A stretch of 10,044 nt of DNA, from assembly GCA_013365365.1 (NCBI GenBank), contig JABVXU010001106.1:1-10044 (forward strand). The letters are read 5' to 3'. Positions 1 to 8,640 of this stretch are shown here, one piece after another (within the stretch, counting starts at the first letter, position 1; the number at the start of each line of letters is the position of its first letter). This DNA is from Cruorifilaria tuberocauda. Its lineage: Eukaryota > Nematoda > Chromadorea > Rhabditida > Onchocercidae. The position numbers and the translations under genes are program-made. The notes beneath the pieces were generated by a model. It did no database searches. It worked only from the letters and a program-made list of their open reading frames with translations, and was not told the DNA's origin.

Positions 1-56
1 AACAATAACAACAACAATAACAACAACAACAACAACAACAACAGCAACAACAACAC

Positions 57-87
<31 letters not shown>

Positions 88-175
88 AATAATAACAACA
101 ACAACAACAACAACAACGACACTATCACCACCACCACCAACAACACCAATAACAACAACAACAACAATAACAACA
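1..175. repeat. AAC/AAT trinucleotide microsatellite
   Basis: The stretch is nearly uninterrupted AAC triplets with scattered AAT, ACC, AGC and GAC variants, and it runs off the left edge of the window. Read in frame 1 it would be poly-Asn, and that frame stays open to a TAA at 379-381. CAA/AAC repeats avoid stops in most frames, however, and the frame contains no Met and has no splice signals that I could see. I take it as a non-coding microsatellite. A poly-Asn exon entering from the left cannot be excluded. Confidence 0.95.
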
Positions 176-575
176 CTGCCCACCTTCAATCAACAAAAAC
201 AACAACAACAATTCCCACCTTTTTCAATCAACAACCACGACCACCTTCTTTAAACAATAACAATAATACTGTCCGCCTTTTTCAATCAATAACAACACTA
301 TCCACTTTTTCAATCAGCAACAGTAGCACTGTCCACTTTCTTCAAACAATAACAACATTATCTACCTTCTTCGAACAATAACAACATTTTCGAACAATTA
401 CAATGTTTTTCTTCTTCTTTCAGTTCATTGCAATATTGAATAAAAAAAAAAATAAACAATTATAAAATTGCCCATCTTCTCCAAACAATAACAATAACAC
501 TATCTAATTTCTTCAAACAATAACAATAACACTGTTCACCTTCTTTGAACAATAACAATCACTGTCTCTTTTCTT
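176..575. repeat. Degenerate minisatellite, unit about 31-40 bp
   Basis: Units combine an AACAATAACAA-like block with a CACTGTCCACCTTCTTCAA-like block. Recognisable copies start near 176, 211, 240, 270, 298, 326 and 358, and again near 470, 505 and 536. Copies differ by substitutions and small indels. The array is interrupted at about 396-465 by unrelated sequence that includes a dispersed repeat also found at 861-915. It probably grew out of the adjoining AAC microsatellite. Confidence 0.8.
406..460. repeat. Dispersed short repeat, copy 1
   Basis: A pyrimidine tract ending in CTTTCAG is followed by TTCATTGCAATATTGAA and an A-rich tail with AATAAAC. The same order of blocks recurs at 861-915 in the same orientation, with a few substitutions. 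The CTTTCAG looks like a 3' splice site, but no open reading of any length follows it in either copy. Confidence 0.6.
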
Positions 576-2520
576 TTATTTAATAATTTTCGAATGAACT
601 TAAGTTGAGAAGAATATACAGGATGAAAAGACAAGAAAAAAAAATATGTCAAATTTAGTGAGTTCATTGCACCTTTTCCATATAATGCTAAATCTTTCAT
701 TTTAATCGTTTCTATTACTTAAAAGAGACCTCTTTTACCTGTAAATAATTTATTGTAAGGTACCACAAATGCCGCTTTTATTGGAATTGATGCACAAACA
801 TTTGTATTATAAATTAATTATTCTCTGACATTTTTTCATTTTCACCTTCTCTATCCTCTTCTTCATCTTCTCCTTTCAGTTCCATGCAGTATTGAAGAGT
901 AAAAAAACAATAAACACATTTTAATGTCAATTAACATGAAGTTTCATCGAACTGTTTTATTGTTTGAATAAATTTTTCTTGTGCTGTGTAAACAAATTTA
1001 CTATCAAATATCGAATAAACAATATATCATTAGATATAAGTATTTTTAAAAAAAAACTTTTCGTTTCAATTCAATTAATTTGTAAATTAGTGTAAAAATA
1101 AAAAATGCAAATAAATATATTATTAATCAAAAGATTTGTTCAAACTTTTACTCTGAACCTATCTATATCTTACTTATATCATTAAGTATTTGTTAGAGGA
1201 AAAAAGAGAAAAGCTTTAGCTAAAAAATGAAATCAGTTTGTATTAGTGATAAAATGAAATGCTATGATATCATGATAAAAAAGAAATCATCGATGATCAG
1301 TTGAATTCAGATAAGCGAGCATATACGGCAGCTACTAAATGATTCACAAATTATAAGTCAACAAAAAACAAATTATCATGGTGAAAAAATTGATGAAACT
1401 TTTTCATCACCCAATATTCCCTTTGAAATTATCTACGAAAAAAAAACAGTGAATCATGTAATTAATTATTTAGCAATAATTAACCTAGATTTACCTGGAA
1501 TTTTTTTTTATTGATTTACCTGAAAATTTTCATATAACTACAAAAATTTGCAAAATAATGAATATTAACCGTTCTAACGGAAAATATTCAAGGAATTTAG
1601 AGGATTTTTTGTTTACATAGAAGAATCATAAATTTAATCAAAGAATCATAAACTTTAAATCTGAAATTAATTTCCCAGAAATAATACTTATACTTTAATT
1701 ATAGGCTTGAAATAGAAAGTAGAAAAAAATTTGAAAGTAGAAATAAAATTTACTATTATTTAAAAAAAAAATAGTAATACTATTTTCATTTTTTTTCACA
1801 TAAATAAATATTTGATAAAAACAATAATACTAATTATACTAATTAATATATTCATTATTTCAGTATTAAATTTCTTGATATCTTTGAAATTCAAAAATAT
1901 TCGAAAATTTTGATAGGATGAAAAATACGTGCAAAAGAAAAAAAAAGTAAATCATGGAAAGAATTTAATGCTATGATAATTGATAACTTATTATCACTAT
2001 AGAGAAATACATATTTATTTATAAAATTAACGAGGAAAATCGCATTCGAAATAGCAAAATTGCAATACGAATTTAAGTTTTCTTACTTTACTTTTTACTT
2101 GTTTGTTTTACAAATAATAGTTTGTTTTAAGTATCATTTTTGTTTTTCTTTATCAAACACTGTCATTTATTTTCTCCTTTCATCGCTTTTCCCCGCTGAT
2201 TAGAGATCAGTGAGCAGAATGTGCAAAAAATCATTATCATGATCATTATCACTTATGATTACATATGGTTATTAATAGAGAGAGTTATTCCATATCTTGA
2301 TTAAAGTTATTGGCTTCTTGTTTTCAAGTTTTTTTTTTCATAAGTAGAAAGTAAAATAATTGAAATATAATTGATGGGCAAAAAAAGGTAATTTCAAAAA
2401 GTAACATGAATGAATTTTATAGTAACTAAAATTCATGCTTAATATGCAAGCAAGAATTAATTACTGATAATAAAAGTTTATGTTCCATTCTAATTAACTT
2501 TTGCTTACTTATCTTGAATG
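576..2520. other. A+T-rich region without a recognisable gene
   Basis: Apart from the dispersed repeat at 861-915, I see only short open readings broken by frequent stops on both strands. A minus-strand reading near 730-800 has slightly richer codons but is about 27 residues and matches nothing I know. A perfect 12-bp palindrome, ATCATCGATGAT, lies at 1286-1297. A patch around 2185-2225 is richer in G+C but has no RNA or protein signature I can name. Confidence 0.6.
861..915. repeat. Dispersed short repeat, copy 2
   Basis: This is the direct-repeat partner of 406-460. CTTCTCCTTTCAG is followed by TTCCATGCAGTATTGAA and an A-rich tail containing AATAAAC. It lies about 455 bp from copy 1, outside the minisatellite array, so the shared block is not simply part of that array. 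Confidence 0.6.
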
Positions 2521-2772
2521 ATAAATTTCTATAATTGTATGATTAATTTACATTATTTTATTTCATATAGTTGAGCGAGATCAAGGGAATTTAGTTATCA
2601 GAAATTATAAATTTCTAATAATTGCATGATTGATTTGAATTATTTTAATTTTATATAAATGGATTCATTTTTAATTTTGATATTATAACTGGAGATAATT
2701 TTCGTTTAGTTATCGGAAATTATAAAATTTCTATAATTGCATGATTGATTTAAATTATTTTAATTTCATGTA
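2521..2772. repeat. Three-copy repeat of about 50-67 bp
   Basis: Copies lie at about 2521-2568, 2591-2657 and 2706-2772. The shared core reads AAATTTCTATAATTGCATGA, then TTGATTT, AATTATTTTAATTT and CATRTA-like ends. Copies 2 and 3 also share a TTAGTTATCRGAAATTATA lead-in and start 115 bp apart. They are more alike to each other than to copy 1, so the last duplication is the youngest. No coding potential is seen in the unit. Confidence 0.75.
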
Positions 2773-2857
2773 AGTAAAAGAGAGATGAAAGAAATGAATT
2801 CATTATTGATTTCACTTTCAAAATTTTTAAAACAGAAAATGAAGGAGGCAGTGATAA

Positions 2858-3039
2858 ATGAAGAAAATTATTGAAGTTTTACCTGTGGAAGCAAAAAAAG
2901 CATTCTTTAAGACAGTGAAATATAGTACTTATTGAAGGAAAAAAAAAATGAACTTTCCAATTTTACTCAAATAACCAAAACCTGTAAAAGTTATCAAATA
3001 AAAAAACAGAACGAAACTTCATACAGCAAGAAAAGGTAA
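2858..3039 (+). pseudogene. Frame-broken segment weakly like SXP/RAL-2 (DUF148)
   Basis: A 25-residue reading starts at 2858 (MKKIIEVLPVEAKKAFF, then KTVKYSTY) and stops at 2933-2935. The +2 frame is open across that stop, with LLKEKKNELSNFTQ from 2929, and continues to a TAA at 3037. Read across the frame change, the pattern of a Leu/Pro lead-in, EAKKAFF, a short gap, then EKK..L..F resembles the core of the nematode SXP/RAL-2 family, whose members carry EA...F..I...LT..EKK...L motifs. The A-rich run at 2939-2948 is a plausible site for slippage. Splice-like AAACAG (2832) and two good donors (GTAAGA at 3036, GTAAGT near 3054) flank it. Family members are usually well over 100 residues, so this is at best a fragment. 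The match is short and could be chance. Confidence 0.25.
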
Positions 3040-3554
3040 GAAGCTATACGAAGGTAAGTAAATTAACGGATAACATATATAAATAAACAATTAATACTTA
3101 TTCCTCTTAAAAAAACAGGTTAAGTAAAATTTTTTTTTTGCACCAAAAATAATTTCAATAAATTGATTGTTTAATTTTTTTTTATATGAAAATTTTTTTA
3201 GGATGTTTCTGAGAATATTAATATAACTGAATGAAAATTATCAATAACGATCAAAAGATTAAATTTTTAATTGATTGCTTTCAGGTGAAAATTTTCAGTC
3301 AGCAGTTTAAAATTTTTTTTAATTATCGATTTTTAAAAATATTCTTTTCTTTTCATGAATCTAAATATAAGGGGCAAAGATTGCAATTACAAGTTTTCCC
3401 ATTTACCGTTTATCTATTTTTAATTAAACGAACAGTATTTATTAACTTATGGATTCAATACAAAAAAAAAAGTTTCCATAAAATGCGCAAAAAAAAAAAA
3501 GAACTTTGTCATTATATTTAATATAGAGAGAAAGTTAAAAGGAAAAAAAAATTT

Positions 3555-3603
3555 ACATTTTGAAATTTTATTCTTCTCGAAGAAAATTCAAAATTCAAAA
3601 TGT
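3555..3603. repeat. Nested inverted repeat (hairpin)
   Basis: Outer arms ACATTTTGAA (3555-3564) and TTCAAAATGT (3594-3603) are perfect complements. An inner hairpin, TTCTTC (3571-3576) and GAAGAA (3579-3584) with a 2-nt gap, sits between them. No oligo-T tract or other RNA polymerase III signal makes it an obvious RNA gene. Confidence 0.6.
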
Positions 3604-3966
3604 TTAATAATTAAAGTGTAAGAGGGAAATTTTTAATCAAATGATTTATTTCAATTAAGGTAAGTAAAAAACTTTTGATTGTAATACCAAAAAGTATACG
3701 TCAATATTTATATTTCACTAAATAAAATTAGCATGAAATAATGCTCATTGCAAATTTAAAATGCACTTAAATTAAAATTTTAATAAAATGATAGGTTTAA
3801 ACTATTGGTAATAATTTTTGAAATTAAGAATGATAAAGTTGATAAGGAGAGCATTTAATAATTTAATATTTTAATAAGTTAGTTGAAAACAGTTGAAAAC
3901 AAGTTACTGTGAAATATTACACTGTTGCATGATAAAATCATTCATTGATCAAATGAAACTCTTTTT

Positions 3967-4035
3967 AGAGAGAGAGAGAGAGAAAGATACAGAGATAGAG
4001 AGAGCGATAGAGAGAGAGAGAGAGAGAGGGAGAAG
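3967..4035. repeat. Interrupted GA microsatellite
   Basis: Mostly AG dinucleotides broken by AAAGATAC, ATAG, GCGATAG and GGGAGAAG interruptions. It is a purine-only strand over long stretches. No gene is adjacent. Confidence 0.95.
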
Positions 4036-5701
4036 GTGAGAAAAAGAAAAACCATCTAAAATTATAATCAAACAATAAAATAAAAATGAATATATTGGAA
4101 AAATATTTCAGGTTAATAACATTTTTTATCACTAAAATAAACTTTTAACAGTGCAAGAGAATTAAGTAAAGATTGAAAAAGGTTGCTAATATTTAAATTT
4201 TATAATTATAGAAGTTTATAATACAACTTTATAATCAATATAATATTTAAAATCTATTAAATTTTAGAAGGAAAAGAAAAACACTATGATATCAACAATG
4301 ATCTTCAATGATAGCAATATTATTGATCGTTTAAATCAATTATCATGGAGGATTTTCCAAACTTTTCATAAACTTTTATTTTAGTTATTTCAATTGACTG
4401 ATCTTAAAATTTATCATAATCTTATATAAATTTTATCAAAAAACTTTCCCATTTCAAACTTAAATGAAAGAGCTAATGCATTTTAAAATGGTAGTTGAAA
4501 TGGTGAAAATGAAATGAAATGAAATAAACTTAAGGACATTTTACGATGTACAATGTTGTTTGCCACTTCAAAACTTTTAAACCGGAAAAAAACAACAAAA
4601 TTAAACAACTTTTTTTTCTATCATTTCATTTCAACTCTTTTTCTTTTCTTTTTTTGGAAACAATAAAAATTGTTAAAATAAATTTAAATTATTGTAACTT
4701 TACTAGTACGATAGAATAATAAAACATTCTATGATGAAATTGATTCAAATTCTATCGCAATTGCTGTTTTGATTGATTTTGATTGTTATCAATAATGCTT
4801 ATCAGTACTAATTATCATTATGCATGATGAGCAGAGGAAAATTTTCTATTCGGTGATTTTAATCATTTGGAAAAATGAGATTATATTTCAGACAAAATAA
4901 TCTATTTGTATAATATTTGAAATTATTGAATGAAATAATTTTTGAAATTATCAGTGATCATCTTAATTGAACCACCTGTTAGCAGTCTATATTGAAATTC
5001 ATTTGAATTTATTTCGATTTAATTTCATACCTTAAAATTATACTATATGATAGTGTTCTGTGAATTTGATCAAAATGCAAAATCTAATCAGAACTATTGA
5101 TTAAAGCTAAATTATACGAAATGCTATAAATATTTGTTCCGGTTTTTATAATTTTCCGTATCGAACGAAATGAATGAAAAATAATTAAATGTATTCTTCT
5201 CGAATTTTCCATGACAATTGATTAAATCAATAATATTGCTATTATTCCTAATGCTCTGCAAATATTAATTAATTACGCTATCATTAATTACGAAGAAAAT
5301 AAAAAATTATCAAAAATCGATTTTTTAATTTTTCGAAAAAAAATATGGCGTTAAAATATTACAGAGTTTGCGTGAAATGCGACACGTATATTTATTATGT
5401 GGAGAGATGAAAAAAGTAACTTCATGATAATACTGATAACAATTCCTTCGAAGAACATGGTAACTTATTAATGTAAGAGTAATAAAATTAAATGAAATAA
5501 TTTGAAAAGGAAATTTTTAATTAAATTTAATTGTAAAAATATAAACATTTCCTTTTTATCATATCAATCATTTAAAATAGGAAAACAAATGATGATAAAA
5601 AGAGAATTTAATACTTTCATCGATTTAAATTAATTAAGAAGTGTTCTTCTGATTTCTGATATCTATTAATGTATGAACGTTAACGTAAAACGATTGCTCA
5701 C

Positions 5702-5989
5702 CTCTTGAAACTTTGATCTCATGAGACAATTTATGGCTCAAGTTCGAGATGTCGACGATTTCCTCTGACCGTGACAAGATTTAAGTCGTTCTTTCCTAGA
5801 CTGAGAGTGTTCGCAGAGTCAGGCAGATGCGATAATTGATACTTCAGGTGTAGTTCTGTTAGCTTTGGTAGAGATATCAGCTTGATGAAGCTTAGATATA
5901 ATATTATCGATTATAATTACTTGAAAAACTAGGAGTGTTCAGTGGCAGAGTTTTGTAATATATTTTGGTAATTTTCTAAATTTAGCGCT
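5702..5989 (-). pseudogene. Decayed leucine-rich-repeat gene fragment
   Basis: Read on the minus strand, 5910-5734 is open and gives ILYLSFIKLISLPK, then LTELHLKYQLSHLPDS, then ANTLSLGKNDLNLV before a TAA at 5733-5731. This is the LxxLxLxxNxLxxLP pattern of leucine-rich repeats, but the consensus Asn positions are lost and the repeats are shorter than the usual 22-24 residues. A second frame adds EEIVDISNLSHKLSHEI, and upstream (5989-5942) another frame gives FRKLPKYITKLCH, also LRR-like. LRR pieces in several frames, with missing residues, point to a broken gene. A strong splice donor, AAGAG|GTGAGC, ends the segment at 5702/5701, as expected of an old exon. G+C is visibly higher than in the surroundings. 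LRR proteins act as protein-binding scaffolds; the partner here is unknown. A live gene with unusual splicing is less likely. Confidence 0.45.
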
Positions 5990-6063
5990 TAATTGTTAGC
6001 ACTAAGACTTTTATTGTATTTAAACGGTTCAATAGTAAAAATGTATCATTTACTTATTAAATA

Positions 6064-6088
6064 AACCGATTGATCGGTTCGATCGAAC
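6064..6088. repeat. Two overlapping palindromes
   Basis: AACCGAT-TG-ATCGGTT (6064-6079) is a perfect inverted repeat with a 2-nt centre. It overlaps GTTCGATCGAAC (6077-6088), a perfect 12-bp palindrome. The block is richer in G+C than its surroundings. It does not fit a tRNA T-arm, because no acceptor or anticodon arms are found around it. Confidence 0.7.
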
Positions 6089-6390
6089 ATTCGGTGATGC
6101 AAAAATGTGGCATAACTCGATTTCGTTCATCTACTTCAGTTAGTTTGAACCACAGAGTAATTGTGTGCAAGATAATTAGTAAAAGTTAATCGTACGACAA
6201 ATATCACTTCGGATAATAATAAACAGATAAAATATAAATTGTTAATGTGTTAATTAAAGGATTAAAATGTGGTACATTATGAAACTCAAAAAATAAATGA
6301 TTGGTCAGTTTTTTTAGGTTAGATCACAACTAATCATTCATAATATCAAATATTTTTGTAGCAAAAATTTCAAAAAAAACAAAGTTTTTA

Positions 6391-6550
6391 ATGGTTGCTA
6401 TGACAATAAGGTATTTAGTTGAAATTTGTAATTAATTATATTTAGCTTATTGTTTTTATTCAAATTTCGCATGATTGCTATTACAATAACGTATTTAGTT
6501 GAAATTTGTAATTAACTATATTTAGCTTATTGTTTTAATTCAACTTTTGG
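6391..6550. repeat. 80-bp tandem duplication, two copies
   Basis: Copy 1 (6391-6470) and copy 2 (6471-6550) align without a gap and differ at about 8 of 80 positions. The shared central block is GTATTTAGTTGAAATTTGTA followed by TTTAGCTTATTGTTTT. Copy 1 holds two perfect 8-bp inverted pairs: ACAATAAG (6403-6410) with CTTATTGT (6446-6453), and GAAATTTG (6421-6428) with CAAATTTC (6461-6468). The second pair is weakened in copy 2. The unit is not coding. Confidence 0.95.
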
Positions 6551-7429
6551 TTGATTTATACTTCAATGCAATAAATTTTTTCTATCATATATAATTTCAT
6601 ATTTAATGAATAAAAATTTGTGAAATTTCCTCCTTATTGCTACTGATTCTCTTACTTTGTTTCTCTCAGAGAAATTAACTTTGAAAAAGAATTCGTAAAT
6701 TAAAGATCGAAAATCTAAAAAAATGAATGTATTACGGAAACGTAAAGAGTGTAATAGTTTGTTAATTTTCGAAAAGTTTGTTATGTTTCATTTTTGTAAA
6801 CAATCACGAAAGTTCTTAAACTTTAATCAGAATGATTTTTTTTTCTCCATTTCAATCTTATCTAAAATACTTTATTGAATATTTATTAAACATGCATTAT
6901 CTTTGCATTATTAATTTTTAATTTTACATCTTAAATTATCTCTGAGAAAAAAATGTTTATTAAATTTTGCTAATCTTCGTTTCTAATTTTATCTTTGAAT
7001 TTTTGAATTTAAAAAATTTTTTAAAACAGATTTTGAATTGTTATAAGTAATTAGTGAATAATAATGAATTATCACAAGTAGTTATGAGAGTAAAATTAAT
7101 TTTCGCTAAACATTTAATCACTTTTTATCGAATTTAAAAAAGATAAGAAGAATTGCGCCTTATAGATATTACCAATGAATTCCAATGAGAAGCGCTTAAA
7201 GAGAAATTTTACAAAAAAGTTTTTATCGAAACAAACAAAGTGCAACAAAGATTGTTCGTTTTCATATTTTCCACTAAATTTTTCACAAATATTTTCCTCT
7301 TTTTCCAATTAAGCAAAAAAATTTTCAGTAATTAAAATCAGAAAGATTTCTTTTTCGCCTAATTAAACCTAATTAAATCTAATTAAATTGATTGAAATTA
7401 CTGGAACTATACCGGTGATGAAAGTTATA
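6551..7429. other. Non-coding stretch upstream of the SH2 gene
   Basis: No exon-like segment is recognised on the plus strand here. A minus-strand reading at 7114-7308 is Phe-, Lys- and Ser-rich, as A+T-rich DNA tends to give, and matches no family. If the SH2 gene starts at 7441, this stretch contains its promoter. A+T is too high throughout to single out a TATA element. Confidence 0.5.
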
Positions 7430-7435
7430 TTTTAG
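7430..7435 (+). other. Putative 3' splice site (trans- or cis-splice acceptor)
   Basis: TTTTAG at 7430-7435 follows an A+T-rich run and lies 5 bases before the ATG at 7441. If this is a nematode, a spliced leader could be joined here, since leaders are usually added a few bases before the start codon. The reading frame is also open upstream to a TGA at 7393-7395, so a cis-spliced upstream exon is possible. Confidence 0.35.
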
Positions 7436-7440
7436 TGGAA

Positions 7441-7554
7441 ATGTTAGGGAATTTTTTTTGGTATCACGGACGTTTAAGTAAGAAAGCTACGTGTGAATTA
7501 TTGGAGCAGAATGGACAATTTCTCGTACGTTCCGCACGCTCAAAAATGGATCTT
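7441..7554 (+). CDS. SH2-domain protein, exon 1 (N-terminal half of SH2)
   Basis: The exon gives MLGNFF, then WYHGRLSKKATCELLEQNG, then QFLVRSARSKMDL. SH2 domains bind phosphotyrosine peptides in cytoplasmic signalling. Visible hallmarks are the W-Y-H-G start (residues 7-10), the first helix, and FLVR (27-30), whose Arg30 contacts the phosphate. The usual helix-A Arg is Lys14 here. The Met at 7441 is chosen because a TTTTAG acceptor lies just before it and the domain begins six residues later. The frame stays open to a TAA at 7567-7569, but SH2 similarity stops near residue 38, and only a phase-0 end joins the next exon in frame. That puts the donor at 7555 (GTTGGT), which is weak. A stronger-looking GTACGT at 7525 would delete the FLVR Arg and is rejected. 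Confidence 0.8.
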
Positions 7555-8142
7555 GTTGGTATTTCCAGTTAATTTTCAAATTGTTTTAATATGAAAATTT
7601 CAGGATTTAAAAAAAAAAGATAAGCAGGAACTTTTTTAAATAATCAATAGCAATGATCATTTACGAATTAATTTAGCATTTTGAAAATTTTGTGATAATA
7701 AATAAGCGTGATAAGTTTGTTAAAGTCATTAGTCTTATCAGGAGAAAGATTTAATTACATTTAAATGAAATTTCAACAATTTCAAAGATGAAAAATTTAA
7801 GAGCTTTTTGAAAATTTGTTCGATTGAGTGGACAAAAATTTTTTAATTTCTATTATTCATGGAAGAATAACAATTAAAATTTCGCTGCTTGACTGGGGAT
7901 CGATAGGGATTAATAGATCTGATCAAACTGATTTCCTTTGCGACTAATAAGATTTGCTGCTAGCGAAAGTAAGTGACTATCTCGATCATGCGGTAGAAAT
8001 TCCAAGGGTAGAAAATCAATAGACTGCTATTGATAGCTTAACTTTTCGGCTTATCAATTATCAGATTGCGTTCAACTGACTCACTGATAACATATAATTC
8101 ATTATGTTTGGCGATACATGAACAAAGAACAGTCTAAGTAAA

Positions 8143-8352
8143 GATAAATCTATGATATATAAATAATAGATAAATCTACGGTATATCACATGGAGGTAAA
8201 ATCCATGATATATCTTGATAAGAAGCTTATCTGCATTCTCACTATCAGTATCAGGAGGTACTAAAGTACTGTGGAAAAGATATATGATAATCCATTAGAC
8301 TCTGTAAAGAGAATACCATGTAGATTTAGAAGTAAAATCTATGATATATCAC
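8143..8352. repeat. Degenerate AAATCTATGATATATC repeats, four copies
   Basis: Copies are at 8143-8162, 8169-8190, 8195-8214 and 8331-8352. The shared word is TAAAATCTATGATATATCAC with one to three changes per copy. The first three are spaced about 26 bp apart and the fourth lies about 115 bp further on. All are in the same orientation, inside the predicted first intron. Confidence 0.7.
8217..8231. promoter_or_regulatory. Inverted GATA-factor-like sites
   Basis: GATAAG-AAG-CTTATC is a perfect inverted repeat of the core word bound by GATA-family zinc-finger factors. In nematodes, TGATAA-type words drive gut genes. Several more TGATAA/TTATCA words occur in the same intron. In A+T-rich DNA single sites are common by chance, so only the paired arrangement is notable. 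Confidence 0.3.
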
Positions 8353-8400
8353 GTATACAGGGATAAAGTTAATGATAAGTTACGTAGCATAAAATCAACT

Positions 8401-8437
8401 AATCGATAGATCGATCATGATCAAATCGATAATCGAT
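8401..8437. promoter_or_regulatory. Cluster of four ATCGAT words around a palindrome
   Basis: ATCGAT occurs at 8402, 8410, 8425 and 8432, flanking and overlapping the 10-bp palindrome GATCATGATC (8413-8422). ATCGAT is the core word recognised by cut/onecut homeodomain proteins. Four copies in 36 bases is far denser than elsewhere in the window. Any role as an intronic control element is inferred. Confidence 0.35.
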
Positions 8438-8640
8438 GATTAAACGTCGTTTTCTGTAAATGAAGAGCTAATGAAACCAAAAAATTTGGTAGAAATGATT
8501 TCTAAAATATAAATTCATATCATATACTGATATGTAATTCGATGAAAGATTTGATATCATTCTTTAGATTTTAATCTCGTAATATTTCTATTCAATTAAA
8601 TTAATTTGGAAATTTTGAAATTATCAATTATTATTTACAG

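Larger units (their letters stand above)
3040..5695. other. A+T-rich region without a convincing gene
   Basis: Nothing here gives a domain I recognise on either strand. The longest open reading (3231-3521, plus) is Phe/Lys/Ile-rich, as expected from A+T-rich DNA, and has poly-Lys runs coded by A-tracts. A 36-codon reading near 5300-5410 includes a VCVKCD stretch but has no zinc-finger partner cysteines. The region also holds a hairpin (3555-3603), a GA microsatellite (3967-4035), GAAAT pentamers (about 4509-4525) and a 10-bp inverted pair, AGTTGAAATG at 4493-4502 with CATTTCAACT at 4627-4636. Confidence 0.55.
7555..8640 (+). other. Intron 1 of the SH2 gene
   Basis: It runs from GTTGGT to a good TTTACAG acceptor ending at 8640 and is 1086 bp long. 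The interior is richer in G+C and in repeated words than the flanks. It holds a perfect hairpin, ATCAATAG/CTATTGAT (8015-8034), four degenerate copies of an AAATCTATGATATATC-like word (8143-8352), an inverted GATA pair (8217-8231) and an ATCGAT cluster (8401-8437). A minus-strand reading of 38 residues (7910-8026) lies inside it and is not recognised. Confidence 0.55.

Noticed and set aside
411..423. CTTTCAG sites at 417-423 and 873-879 as real splice acceptors
   Set aside because: Both belong to a dispersed repeat and are followed by stops in all frames within a short distance.
730..805. Minus-strand reading CASIPIKAAFVVPYNKLFTG
   Set aside because: Only about 27 codons, no known motif and poor flanking splice signals.
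3231..3521. 96-residue plus-strand open reading
   Set aside because: Phe/Lys/Ile-rich with poly-Lys from A-tracts, no domain, no signal peptide pattern and no supporting splice signals; typical of chance readings in A+T-rich DNA.
6073..6088. GGTTCGATC as a tRNA T-arm
   Set aside because: No acceptor stem, D-arm or anticodon arm can be placed upstream; the word is part of two overlapping palindromes.
7114..7308. 64-residue minus-strand open reading upstream of the SH2 gene
   Set aside because: No recognisable motif, and composition as expected by chance.
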